Shown piece by piece: positions 1 through 5,033 of a stretch of 7,632 bases of DNA; positions within the stretch are counted from its first letter, which is position 1; each line of letters begins with the position of its first letter. Made by a program: the position numbers and the translations under genes. The stretch is from CAZILM01 sp964625325 (lineage in GTDB: Bacteria > Patescibacteriota > Saccharimonadia > Saccharimonadales > CAYVSP01), in the NCBI GenBank assembly GCA_964625325.1, contig CAZVBA010000033.1, positions 1 to 7,632 on the forward strand, read 5' to 3'. A model generated the notes under the pieces. That model was given only the letters and a program-made list of their open reading frames with translations, was not told the DNA's origin and searched no databases.

Positions 1-88
1 TAGCACCGATTTTTGCGTAAAAATCAGCACCGTATTTGCTTTTGTTGGTTGAGGCGGCAGCTTTGCCGCCAGCTTTTGTTCCAGCCAT
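1..88 (-). CDS. KGG-type (GsiB-like) general stress protein, N-terminal fragment
   Basis: The gene enters from the left edge, so only the first 29 residues are visible. They begin MAGTKAGGKAAA, followed by a Lys/Ser/Asn stretch and a KYGADFYAKIGA segment. A basic, Ala/Gly/Lys-rich start followed by a 'DFYAKIG' block is typical of small proteins with KGG repeats that are annotated as general stress proteins in Patescibacteria. The KGG repeats themselves would lie beyond the window, so the family call is an inference. The start is fixed by a good Shine-Dalgarno (AAGGGAG) 8 bases upstream of the ATG. Expression is probably controlled by the promoter plus terminator leader at 124-208. The product is expected to be cytosolic, and its biochemical role is not established. 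Confidence 0.6.
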   Translation of the reverse strand, partial: MAGTKAGGKAAASTNKSKYGADFYAKIGA

Positions 89-123
89 GATTATGACTCC
101 CTTAATTTATCTCTCTCGAGGAT

Positions 124-155
124 ATAAAAAGGGCCCCGTCTTGCGACGAAACCCT
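124..155 (-). terminator. Intrinsic terminator in the leader of the KGG-type gene
   Basis: On the minus strand, AGGGTTTCGTC, a GCAA tetraloop and GACGGGGCCCT form an 11-bp stem that includes three G-U pairs, followed by TTTTTAT. The G-U pairs become A-C mismatches on the plus strand, so it works only leftwards. It sits between promoter 180-208 and the ATG at 88. It can therefore end the upstream operon and attenuate the KGG-type gene. Confidence 0.85.
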
Positions 156-160
156 CTTTA

Positions 161-174
161 CATTCTTTCGAATG
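161..174 (-). other. Small GAAA-tetraloop hairpin at the 5' end of the leader RNA
   Basis: CATTC-GAAA-GAATG forms a 5-bp hairpin on the minus strand. The predicted transcription start (about 173-174) lies inside its first arm, so it would cap the leader RNA just before the terminator stem. It may stabilise the 5' end. This is an inference from position only. Confidence 0.4.
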
Positions 175-179
175 CGCTT

Positions 180-208
180 ATGATATCACTTCATTGCGCT
201 CATGTCAA
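180..208 (-). promoter_or_regulatory. Strong sigma-70 type promoter reading into the leader terminator
   Basis: A perfect -35 TTGACA (203-208), a 17-base spacer and -10 TATCAT (180-185) preceded by TG-A (extended -10) face leftwards. The predicted start near 173 leaves about 50 nt before the terminator's T tract and about 85 nt before the ATG at 88. The promoter lies after the stop codon of the zinc-ribbon gene, so it is dedicated to the leader and the KGG-type gene, or to a short RNA. Confidence 0.75.
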
Positions 209-224
209 TAAGTCTTCTTTGTTT

Positions 225-374
225 TTATTTGAACCGCTTTATCACTTTTTTATAGCATTCTACGCAGAGGTGGAATTTCTTGACCTGGCTCTTTTTGTCG
301 GGTGGACTAAATAGGATTGCACCAAACTTCTTGAGTTCTTGGCCGCAACTGTCGCAGATGGGTTTTATGGCCAT
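225..374 (-). CDS. 49-residue zinc-ribbon protein
   Basis: A small gene encoding MAIKPICDSCGQELKK at the N-terminus and FHLCVECYKKVIKRFK at the C-terminus. Two CxxC pairs (Cys7/Cys10 and Cys37/Cys40), separated by 26 residues, are a classic four-cysteine zinc-ribbon knuckle pair. The rest is basic, which would suit nucleic acid or protein binding. Its ATG shares one base with the TAA of the VOC gene upstream (TAATG), so translation is almost certainly coupled and no separate Shine-Dalgarno is needed. It is the last gene of a three-gene minus-strand operon. A longer frame in another register does not explain this reading. The role is unknown; the fold assignment is good. Confidence 0.8.
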   Translation of the reverse strand: MAIKPICDSCGQELKKFGAILFSPPDKKSQVKKFHLCVECYKKVIKRFK

Positions 375-718
375 TACTTTTTCTCAAAAAAGGTAAATCT
401 ATAGCCGTCCGGGTCTCGGACTTGCAGCTCTTTGATGCCGCCACCGACATCTTTCGGGTCGCCTTCCGGTTTGATACTTTTGGACTCCAGTCGGGCCTTC
501 ATTTCATCAACGCTGTCGACCTTTATATACACAAACTCACCACAGTCATTACTCATCGGTTGTTTGGCTTCGCGCAGCTCAATCGAGAACCAATTGAGGT
601 ACGTCACCACGCGGTCTTTGTCCCTGTCAAAATGGAAGCCAACGGCCTCATAAAACTCCTGGGACTTGCCAATGTCTTTGACGTAATACAGCAGGCTGGA
701 AACACTTATTAATTTCAT
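374..718 (-). CDS. VOC superfamily (glyoxalase/bleomycin-resistance fold) protein
   Basis: A 114-residue protein with the vicinal oxygen chelate pattern: the opening strand and helix (LLYYVKDIGKSQEFYEAVGF, residues 10-28), the central strand FSIEL (44-48), the second module start FVYIKVDSVDEMKARL (62-77) and the closing RDPDGYRFTFFE (101-112). The length is normal for a single two-module subunit. The usual first-strand histidine is absent and the other metal positions are not all obvious, so it may be a binding or resistance-type protein instead of a metalloenzyme; the substrate cannot be read. There is no Shine-Dalgarno: the ATG is 3 bases after the TAA of the membrane peptide gene, and its own stop overlaps the next ATG. 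This points to coupled translation through the whole operon. Confidence 0.85.
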   Translation of the reverse strand: MKLISVSSLLYYVKDIGKSQEFYEAVGFHFDRDKDRVVTYLNWFSIELREAKQPMSNDCGEFVYIKVDSVDEMKARLESKSIKPEGDPKDVGGGIKELQVRDPDGYRFTFFEKK

Positions 719-721
719 AGC

Positions 722-853
722 TTATTTTGTCACCAACCATACGATAAGTAACCCGAGCACCAGAACCACGAGAGCAATAAGCCGGACTTTCACAAACCAA
801 AACAGGGCAAAGTTACTGAATTTATCAGTTTTTGGTGAATTTTGTACTGACAT
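722..853 (-). CDS. 43-residue single-pass membrane peptide
   Basis: A small gene with a hydrophilic N-terminus (MSVQNSPKTDKFSNF), one hydrophobic segment from about residue 16 to 41 (VRLIALVVLVLGLLIVWLV core) and a C-terminal TK. It is first in the operon, 3 bases upstream of the VOC gene. It has no convincing Shine-Dalgarno. A -10 like hexamer (TAGAAT) lies 6 bases before the ATG, which predicts a leaderless start. The operon linkage and the clean transmembrane profile support it as real. The function is unknown; the Lys/Arg flank at residues 22-24 before the main hydrophobic run favours an N-in orientation. Confidence 0.65.
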   Translation of the reverse strand: MSVQNSPKTDKFSNFALFWFVKVRLIALVVLVLGLLIVWLVTK

Positions 854-859
854 AGCTCT

Positions 860-865
860 ATTCTA
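860..865 (-). promoter_or_regulatory. -10 element of the 43-residue peptide/VOC/zinc-ribbon operon
   Basis: TAGAAT differs from TATAAT at one position and is followed by 6 bases (AGAGCT) and the ATG at 853. No good -35 is visible at 16-18 bases. The geometry predicts transcription starting at or next to the ATG. Confidence 0.5.
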
Positions 866-884
866 CACCTGGCTTTCATTACTG

Positions 885-914
885 TTGGAGTTTTTAGAGA
901 AGTGCAAGTATTAT
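885..914 (+). promoter_or_regulatory. Promoter of the FemAB-family gene
   Basis: A -35 like TTGGAG (885-890), an 18-base spacer and -10 TATTAT (909-914), followed by AGCCAG and the ATG at 921. The TTG at 885 that opens the longer reading frame coincides with the -35, which argues that it is not the start codon. Confidence 0.5.
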
Positions 915-920
915 AGCCAG

Positions 921-1952
921 ATGAGAGGTAATAAAAACCAAGTGCTTATCGATGATGAAGCCTGGGACAAATTAGTACTTGATGTTGCTGACGGCTCGCA
1001 CTATATGCAGTCAAGCGTGTGGGCTGCCACTAAGGCTCACAGCCAGTGGCCGGTATCACGAATTGTGCCAGAAAGCAGCAATACACCACCGTTGCAGGTT
1101 TTTTCGCGCACCGTTCCCGGCCTGGGCCTTCTGCACTACGCGCCGGAAGTGGCCGGCGTTACGCCAGAAAATATACCGGCTATAACAAAGCAGATTCGAG
1201 ACCATTACCGGCGTGGTCTGGCCTTTAAGCTGGAGCTCTACCTGCCCTATTCCGACGAGTTGCTCGGGGCTTTTAAGGCCAACGGCTGGGTTAGGGGCAA
1301 TTCCGTACAACCACGTGATACCGTCTTGGTCGATCTGGCCCGCAGCGAGGAAGAATTGTTTAACAGCATGAAAAGACGGGCCCGCTATGAGGTCCGGGTG
1401 GCCCAGCGCAATAAAGTCCGTGTCGAAAAGCCGGCCATCACCCAGGCGAACTTGGATAAGCTGTCCAAACTCATCGACATCACCGGCGAACGCTCCGGCG
1501 CCTTCTTCCGCAAGCATGACTACCGCAACCGGTACTGGCAAGCCTTTGCTAAGGCCAACCAAGGCAGTCTGTACTTTGCCTACCACGACAAGGATCTGCT
1601 GGCCGCAGCCTACGTCATTAGGTACGGTAAAAGCGCCTGGTACAAGGACGGCGGCTCGGTACGTGACAAATCCAACCTGATGGGCTCACGCTTTTTGCAA
1701 TGGGAGATTATGCGCGACCTGCAGACCCAGGGCATTAACCGTTACGACCAATCGGGCATACCGGCTAAGGAAGAGCTGGAAACCAGCTCATTAAAGGGGT
1801 TGTATACCTTTAAAACGGGCTTCGCACCAGACACCGTAAAACTTATGCCGGCCGTGGAACTGCCGCTCGGCAAACGCTATCCCCTCTGGCCCAAGGCCGA
1901 AACGCAATTCCTGCGGCTGTACTCTGGCCTACGCAAAGACTTCTGGTATTAA
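921..1952 (+). CDS. FemAB/FemX-family peptidoglycan branching aminoacyltransferase
   Basis: Family members attach amino acids from aminoacyl-tRNA to the lysine (or diamino acid) side chain of the peptidoglycan stem peptide, on the cytosolic face of the membrane. The 343 residues fit the family. An N-terminal GNAT-like module starts around the QSSVWAATKAH block (30-40). The family signature with Lys/Arg-rich helices is at 147-169 (LFNSMKRRARYEVRVAQRN). The second GNAT module covers about 180-300, including FFRKHDYRNRYW (195-206), the YFAYHDKDLLAAAYVIRYG strand pair (218-236), GGSVRDKSNLMGS (244-256), YDQSGI and the closing LKGLYTFKTGFAP (291-303). The ATG at 921 is chosen because the alternative TTG at 885 overlaps the promoter. 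The start is predicted leaderless. It is the best-conserved protein in the window. Amino acid specificity cannot be read from sequence. Confidence 0.9.
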   Translation: MRGNKNQVLIDDEAWDKLVLDVADGSHYMQSSVWAATKAHSQWPVSRIVPESSNTPPLQVFSRTVPGLGLLHYAPEVAGVTPENIPAITKQIRDHYRRGLAFKLELYLPYSDELLGAFKANGWVRGNSVQPRDTVLVDLARSEEELFNSMKRRARYEVRVAQRNKVRVEKPAITQANLDKLSKLIDITGERSGAFFRKHDYRNRYWQAFAKANQGSLYFAYHDKDLLAAAYVIRYGKSAWYKDGGSVRDKSNLMGSRFLQWEIMRDLQTQGINRYDQSGIPAKEELETSSLKGLYTFKTGFAPDTVKLMPAVELPLGKRYPLWPKAETQFLRLYSGLRKDFWY

Positions 1953-1980
1953 TAGATATATCTTTTCGCTACTCTAGGGC

Positions 1981-2004
1981 TATAATTGAACTATAAAAGG
2001 AGGT
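1981..2004 (+). promoter_or_regulatory. -10 box and strong Shine-Dalgarno of the DUF4242-VOC-cupin operon
   Basis: A perfect TATAAT (1981-1986) has no clear -35 at 16-18 bases. A strong AAAAGGAGG Shine-Dalgarno (1996-2004) precedes the ATG at 2009 with normal spacing. Unlike most units in the window, this operon has a true leader. Confidence 0.7.
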
Positions 2005-2008
2005 TTTC

Positions 2009-2257
2009 ATGGCATTATTCATGGGCGTACACGATAAGGGTGAGCCAGTATCAGATGAAATGGTTACGCAAAATTGGGAGGCTTATAAGACGGCATGCGT
2101 CAAACTTGGCCTGGCCCCTAAACACGCACACGTCAGTGCTCAGCACGGCAAAGCTTTTTGCATTACCGAGGCCGCTTCAGCCGATTTGGTACAGCAAGCA
2201 CACGACGAAGCTAACGTACCGGTCAACGAAGTCCTAGAAGTCGTCGACCTACAATAA
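2009..2257 (+). CDS. DUF4242 / SCO4226-like small ferredoxin-fold protein
   Basis: An 82-residue protein beginning MALFMGVHDKGEPVSDE, with a helix around 18-33 (MVTQNWEAYKTACVKLG), then strand GKAFCITEA (47-55), helix SADLVQQAHDEAN (57-69) and a closing VNEVLEV strand (72-78). This order matches DUF4242, a small alpha/beta ferredoxin-like fold. The characterised example SCO4226 of Streptomyces was reported to bind nickel as a dimer. His8, Cys51 and His65 are candidate ligands here, but metal binding is inference. It is first in a three-gene operon with a consensus Shine-Dalgarno, 20 bases ahead of the VOC gene. Partners with VOC and cupin folds suggest a small metal- or stress-related unit without naming a substrate. 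Confidence 0.75.
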   Translation: MALFMGVHDKGEPVSDEMVTQNWEAYKTACVKLGLAPKHAHVSAQHGKAFCITEAASADLVQQAHDEANVPVNEVLEVVDLQ

Positions 2258-2277
2258 TAAGTTTAGAAGGAGATATT

Positions 2278-2676
2278 ATGAGCAAGAATCCAGTAGTCCA
2301 TTTTGAGATGCCCTACAAAGACGGCAAAAGAGTAGCCGAGTTTTATAAAAAGGCCTTTGGCTGGGGCATGAATGCGACCGGCCCGGAAATGGGTGGCTAT
2401 ATCGTGGCCGTAACGACTGATACTGATGGCGACCGCATGGTCAAAACGCCCGGTACCATCAACGGCGGCTTTTATGACCTTAACGCTGCCCAGGCATCAC
2501 CACAGCCTTCGGTTGTCATCTCGGTGGCTGACCTAAAGGAAACGGTGAAAAACATTGAAGCCGCCGGTGGCAAGTTGCTAGGTGAGCCGCAAGACATACC
2601 CGGCATTGGGCTTTGGGTTTCATTCAAAGACTCCGAAGGCAACCGCGTCAGCATTCTACAAGCACGCAACGGTTAG
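2278..2676 (+). CDS. VOC family protein (CFP30B-like single unit)
   Basis: A 132-residue protein opening with NPVVHFEMPYKDGKRVAEFY and KKAFGW (residues 4-29), the hallmark of the COG3324-type VOC proteins, where His8 is the first metal-ligand position. The middle has GGYIVAV and the GTINGGFY segment (59-66). The second module is SVVISVADLKETVKNIEAAGG (78-98), and it closes with IGLWVSFKDSEGNRVSILQ (110-128), in which Gln replaces the usual final Glu, as is common in this subgroup. These proteins are often misnamed glyoxalases, and the substrate is unknown. AGAAGGAGAT gives a good Shine-Dalgarno. The gene is second in the operon, with the cupin gene starting 3 bases after its stop. It is only distantly similar to the VOC protein at 374-718. 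Confidence 0.88.
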   Translation: MSKNPVVHFEMPYKDGKRVAEFYKKAFGWGMNATGPEMGGYIVAVTTDTDGDRMVKTPGTINGGFYDLNAAQASPQPSVVISVADLKETVKNIEAAGGKLLGEPQDIPGIGLWVSFKDSEGNRVSILQARNG

Positions 2677-2679
2677 AAC

Positions 2680-3039
2680 ATGAAAGTAATCCATCTCAAT
2701 GAGGTTGAGGCTAAGGAGAATAACACTTCGCTCTTTACGGCGCCCGTTAGCATGCAGACGGCCGTAAGCGAGAATGATAATGAATATAACGTAATCTACG
2801 TTCATTTTCCTAAAGGCGTGCGCAATCGGTTTCACAAACACAACCACGACCAGGTCCTAGTAGTAACGGAAGGCGTCGGCTACATTGCAACCGAAGAAAA
2901 GCAAGAAGTAATCAAAGTTGGCGACGTGGTGGTCATCCCAGCCGGCGAGAAGCACTGGCACGGTGCTACTGAGGACTCAGCCATGACACACATTTCCATC
3001 ACCGCCCCTCAGACCACCATAGAACAAATCGAACAGTAA
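2680..3039 (+). CDS. Small single-domain cupin protein
   Basis: A 119-residue cupin_2-type beta barrel. Motif 1 is RFHKHNHDQVLVVTEG (50-65): His52, His54 and Gln58 at the metal positions (Gln in place of the usual Glu), with Gly65. Motif 2 is GDVVVIPAGEKHWHG (81-95): Gly81, Pro87, Gly89 and ligand His92. A mononuclear metal site is therefore likely. Related proteins include carboxymuconolactone-type and quercetinase-like small cupins, so no reaction can be named. The ATG is 3 bases after the VOC stop and lacks a Shine-Dalgarno of its own, which implies translational coupling. It is the last gene of the operon. No terminator hairpin with a T tract is visible downstream. Confidence 0.88.
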   Translation: MKVIHLNEVEAKENNTSLFTAPVSMQTAVSENDNEYNVIYVHFPKGVRNRFHKHNHDQVLVVTEGVGYIATEEKQEVIKVGDVVVIPAGEKHWHGATEDSAMTHISITAPQTTIEQIEQ

Positions 3040-3067
3040 ACTTCCCTCGCCGCCGAGAGCATGATTC

Positions 3068-3274
3068 CTAGATATGTAGGAGTTCTAGGACTCTGTGCAG
3101 TACGAAGGCCGGCCAAACGCAAGCCTTCAGAAAAGCTAGAACGATAGACCAGAAGCCGTCAACACGTTGCACAAAGTACACGACTGCGCCAATCCAGGCC
3201 ATAAAAAACACAAATCCTAGCGGCCCGCCGCCCTTGTTGATGACTTTGACTGTTTTATTACCCGCTTTTACCAT
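3068..3274 (-). CDS. 68-residue two-helix membrane protein
   Basis: After a basic N-terminus (MVKAGNKTVKVINKGGG) come two hydrophobic segments, about residues 18-36 (LGFVFFMAWIGAVVYFVQ) and 42-64 (WSIVLAFLKACVWPAFVLHRV). The protein is probably an N-in, C-in hairpin in the membrane. The start at 3274 is decided by an AAAGGAGG Shine-Dalgarno ending 5 bases upstream; two earlier in-frame ATGs (3295, 3307) would bury this signal in the coding region. The gene converges with the cupin operon, leaving 28 bases between the stops. No family is recognised. The palindrome at 3298-3321 may regulate it. Confidence 0.7.
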   Translation of the reverse strand: MVKAGNKTVKVINKGGGPLGFVFFMAWIGAVVYFVQRVDGFWSIVLAFLKACVWPAFVLHRVLELLHI

Positions 3275-3293
3275 GACTTCCTCCTTTGTTTTC

Positions 3294-3321
3294 ATTGTAC
3301 GCTTCATGACGACGAAGCGTA
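3294..3321 (-). promoter_or_regulatory. -10 box with overlapping 8-bp inverted repeat (possible operator)
   Basis: The minus strand shows TACAAT (3294-3299), one mismatch from consensus, 20 bases before the ATG at 3274. The perfect inverted repeat TACGCTTC-N8-GAAGCGTA (3298-3321) runs from the -10 upstream through the spacer. That is a typical place for a repressor site; no regulator gene is visible nearby. Confidence 0.45.
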
Positions 3322-3380
3322 TGTGACCTCAATCAATCCCTCTCCCTTACCGAGACACAGCGTTATAAGACTGGCAGGAA

Positions 3381-3764
3381 CTATTTAGGCTCGGGTGTAG
3401 GCTGGGCAGACTCTTGAGCTTGGCCAAACGAGGTGTCGACTCCATCGGGTAGATCTTTAACCGCTTGCTCTTGATAGGCTGCTTCATTTTGGCGGTAGTG
3501 TTCCTGGGAGCGCCACATATTGGCATCGTAATGAAGTTGAGCCTGGTTTATCATCGCACGCTGCTCGATTTCTCCATTGGCAAATACCCTGTCATGGTGC
3601 GTAAGCGATTCAGTATCGAAGCCCTCTTCTGCCTGGATATCTCTTAACTTTTGAGCCTTGTCAAAGACACCATGAGCATCCGTGAGAGCATCTGCCCACG
3701 TTTTATGTCGTGAGCGCAAGTACAAGGCTTTTTCAGACAGTTCAGGGCTTAATCCTTCTAACAT
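3381..3764 (-). CDS. Hypothetical hydrophilic helical protein, 127 residues
   Basis: No family is recognised. The protein has no cysteine and no membrane segment, and it is rich in charged residues and Gln. Residues about 5-110 look almost wholly helical (for example ELSEKALYLRSRHKTWADAL, AHGVFDKAQKLRDIQAEEGF, IEQRAMINQAQLHYDANMW). The last 20 residues are a Pro/Gln/Ser/Thr-rich tail (SAQPTPEPK). It starts 15 bases after the stop of the upstream gene without a good Shine-Dalgarno, so it is probably co-transcribed from the strong promoter at 4126-4154. Coiled-coil or partner-binding use with the upstream membrane-associated protein is plausible but unproven. Confidence 0.65.
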   Translation of the reverse strand: MLEGLSPELSEKALYLRSRHKTWADALTDAHGVFDKAQKLRDIQAEEGFDTESLTHHDRVFANGEIEQRAMINQAQLHYDANMWRSQEHYRQNEAAYQEQAVKDLPDGVDTSFGQAQESAQPTPEPK

Positions 3765-3779
3765 TTTGATACCGTAGTT

Positions 3780-4118
3780 CTAATTGCCCGCTAGTTTGGG
3801 GCCGATTTTAGTGCCGGCGTAGCCAGCTGCTGCTTCAATGCCGATGAACTCGCCCCAACCAGGGTGTACATAGTTGGCGCCATGTTCTTGGATTGTATGA
3901 ATAACATTGCCGGCCAGTTCAGGCGCCAGGAAAAGCGTGGCGACACCCCCGACTATGCCTAGTGTCATTGCCATCTGTTTCTTAACCCCTGGATTGCTTG
4001 CATCAAGATTGGCTCTGGCTACCAGCTGTGTTAGCCGTTCATCAAAATTGTCGTTAACACGTTGCCAAAGCGAGCGCTCTGGACCGTTAGGATCTTGAAC
4101 TGTTAGAGCTTCTGTCAT
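3780..4118 (-). CDS. Hypothetical small membrane-associated protein, 112 residues
   Basis: No family is recognised. Residues 1-47 are hydrophilic (SLWQRVNDNFDERLTQLVARANLD at 16-39). Then comes one hydrophobic, Gly/Ala-rich segment (MAMTLGIVGGVATLFLAPEL, 49-68) and a second Gly/Ala-rich stretch (FIGIEAAAGYAGTKIGPKLAG, 91-111), which could be a weak second membrane segment. The start at 4118 lies 7 bases after a perfect TATAAT, so the mRNA is predicted to be leaderless or nearly so. It is first in a two-gene unit with 3381-3764. The promoter is the strongest in the window, so the product may be abundant. Confidence 0.7.
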   Translation of the reverse strand: MTEALTVQDPNGPERSLWQRVNDNFDERLTQLVARANLDASNPGVKKQMAMTLGIVGGVATLFLAPELAGNVIHTIQEHGANYVHPGWGEFIGIEAAAGYAGTKIGPKLAGN

Positions 4119-4125
4119 ACCGCCT

Positions 4126-4154
4126 ATTATAGCAAATTAACTAACTTTTGTCAA
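4126..4154 (-). promoter_or_regulatory. Perfect consensus sigma-70 promoter with extended -10
   Basis: TTGACA (4149-4154), exactly 17 bases, and TATAAT (4126-4131) preceded by TGC. All twelve hexamer bases match consensus. The ATG at 4118 comes 7 bases after the -10. Junction repeat copy 1 ends directly upstream of the -35. Confidence 0.9.
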
Positions 4155-4155
4155 T

Positions 4156-4178
4156 CAACCACAAGCAATATCTTTTCC
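4156..4178 (+). repeat. Junction repeat, copy 1 (long form)
   Basis: CAACCACAAG followed by CAATATCTTTTCC. It differs from the long-form consensus (CAACCACGAG + CAATATCTTTTCC) at one base. It lies in the divergent space between the genes starting at 4118 and 4215. Confidence 0.8.
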
Positions 4179-4202
4179 CTCTGGTTTGCATAACGCTCAT
4201 GC

Positions 4203-4208
4203 TACTAT
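4203..4208 (+). promoter_or_regulatory. -10 element of the gene at 4215
   Basis: TACTAT, then GGTTGT, then the ATG at 4215. There is no Shine-Dalgarno between them, so a leaderless start is predicted. No convincing -35 is seen at standard spacing. Confidence 0.45.
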
Positions 4209-4214
4209 GGTTGT

Positions 4215-5003
4215 ATGAGTAGGCGCATCAAAAACCAAGCTGGTTTCAGCTTGTTGGTGGTGGTGGCAATAATTTTGGTCCTCATGGTTGTCGGTTTCGC
4301 CGCCAGCCGGGTACTGACTCATAATAAGCCACGTCAAACTGCCAGTCAGACTAGCGCCAATCAATCAACGCCGACTAGCCAAACGAGCTGCCCGGCTACC
4401 CCAACCATGCAGACGCCGGTTGACCTCAGTAAAGTAAGCGGCATTCTCTACCCCGGCCAGTATCGCGGTAATGAATATAAAGCACATGGTGCCTTTCGCT
4501 TCGACAACTTCCAGCCAGCTGACATCACTGTCAAAGCGCCACTGGATGCCCATATCGAGCGCGCCAGCCGTTATGTCCAAAATGGTGATGTTCAAATCCT
4601 ACTGGAGTTTACGGCCAGTTGCGGAATTAGCTACCGGTTCGACCATATTCTTAAAGTTGCGCCACAGTTACAAGCTTTGATTGACGCCCTACCAGCGCCC
4701 ACCAGCGATTCGCACACCACCGTCATTAATCCAGCCGTACAAGTTAAAGCCGGCGATACCATTGCCATCGCCGTTGGCTCCCCCTCTAGCAAAAATATCT
4801 TTGTCGATTTCGGCGTCTACGACATGACCAAAAAGAACAAAGCCGCCAGCGATCCGACTTGGCTGGCCAAACACCAGACTAATCCGAATGACCAATACGG
4901 CATCTGTTGGTTTGACCTATTACCGGCTGCCGACGCCGCCAAAGTCAAGAGCCTACCGGCCGCCTCCAGCGAAAGCGGCAAAACCAGCGACTACTGCAAA
5001 TAG
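4215..5003 (+). CDS. Prepilin-like anchored extracytoplasmic protein with a possible degenerate M23/LytM-like domain
   Basis: A 262-residue protein. The N-terminus MSRRIKNQAG-FSLLVVVAIILV resembles a type IV prepilin leader (short basic leader, Gly10-Phe11, long hydrophobic helix 11-32), but Glu at mature position 5 is replaced by Val, so it may simply be an N-terminal membrane anchor. A Thr/Ser/Gln/Pro linker follows (36-68). Residues about 100-205 look like a worn lysostaphin/M23 barrel: ITVKAPLDAHIERASR (104-119), SYRFDHILKVAP (139-150), VQVKAGDTIAIAVGS (176-189) and NIFVDFGVYD (194-203). The last sits where active enzymes have an HxH strand, and the catalytic His pair is absent, so no peptidase activity is expected. 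Cysteines 59, 136, 231 and 261 could form disulphides outside the cell. The start is leaderless, and the stop abuts junction repeat copy 2. The domain call is tentative; the anchor is clear. Confidence 0.7.
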   Translation: MSRRIKNQAGFSLLVVVAIILVLMVVGFAASRVLTHNKPRQTASQTSANQSTPTSQTSCPATPTMQTPVDLSKVSGILYPGQYRGNEYKAHGAFRFDNFQPADITVKAPLDAHIERASRYVQNGDVQILLEFTASCGISYRFDHILKVAPQLQALIDALPAPTSDSHTTVINPAVQVKAGDTIAIAVGSPSSKNIFVDFGVYDMTKKNKAASDPTWLAKHQTNPNDQYGICWFDLLPAADAAKVKSLPAASSESGKTSDYCK

Positions 5004-5015
5004 CAATGTCTTTCC
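5004..5015 (+). repeat. Junction repeat, copy 2 (short form)
   Basis: CAATGTCTTTCC is the shared core with one T fewer and G for A. It starts on the base after the TAG of the gene ending at 5003, in the 30-base convergent space before the stop at 5034. Confidence 0.65.
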
Positions 5016-5033
5016 TCACCCCCACGCGTATTT

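Noticed and set aside
670..679. CAATGTCTTT, resembling the short-form junction core, inside the VOC gene at 374-718
   Set aside because: It encodes the conserved VKDIG opening of the VOC fold, the match stops before the CC end, and no gene boundary is present.
422..712. Plus-strand reading frames opposite the VOC gene
   Set aside because: The minus-strand VOC motifs and operon coupling explain this DNA; the plus frames have no start signals and no recognisable domain.
1056..1586. Long minus-strand reading frame opposite the FemAB gene
   Set aside because: The plus frame has clear FemAB motifs throughout; the opposite frame is a mirror effect with no promoter or Shine-Dalgarno.
2263..2277. 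Reverse-strand TAATATCTCCTTC similar to the junction core
   Set aside because: It is the complement of the AGAAGGAGAT Shine-Dalgarno and spacer of the VOC gene at 2278; the CTTTT part does not match.
3060..3090. Terminator between the convergent genes at 3039 and 3068
   Set aside because: TCCTAG...CTAGGA is only a 6-bp stem with a 13-base loop and has no T tract on either side.
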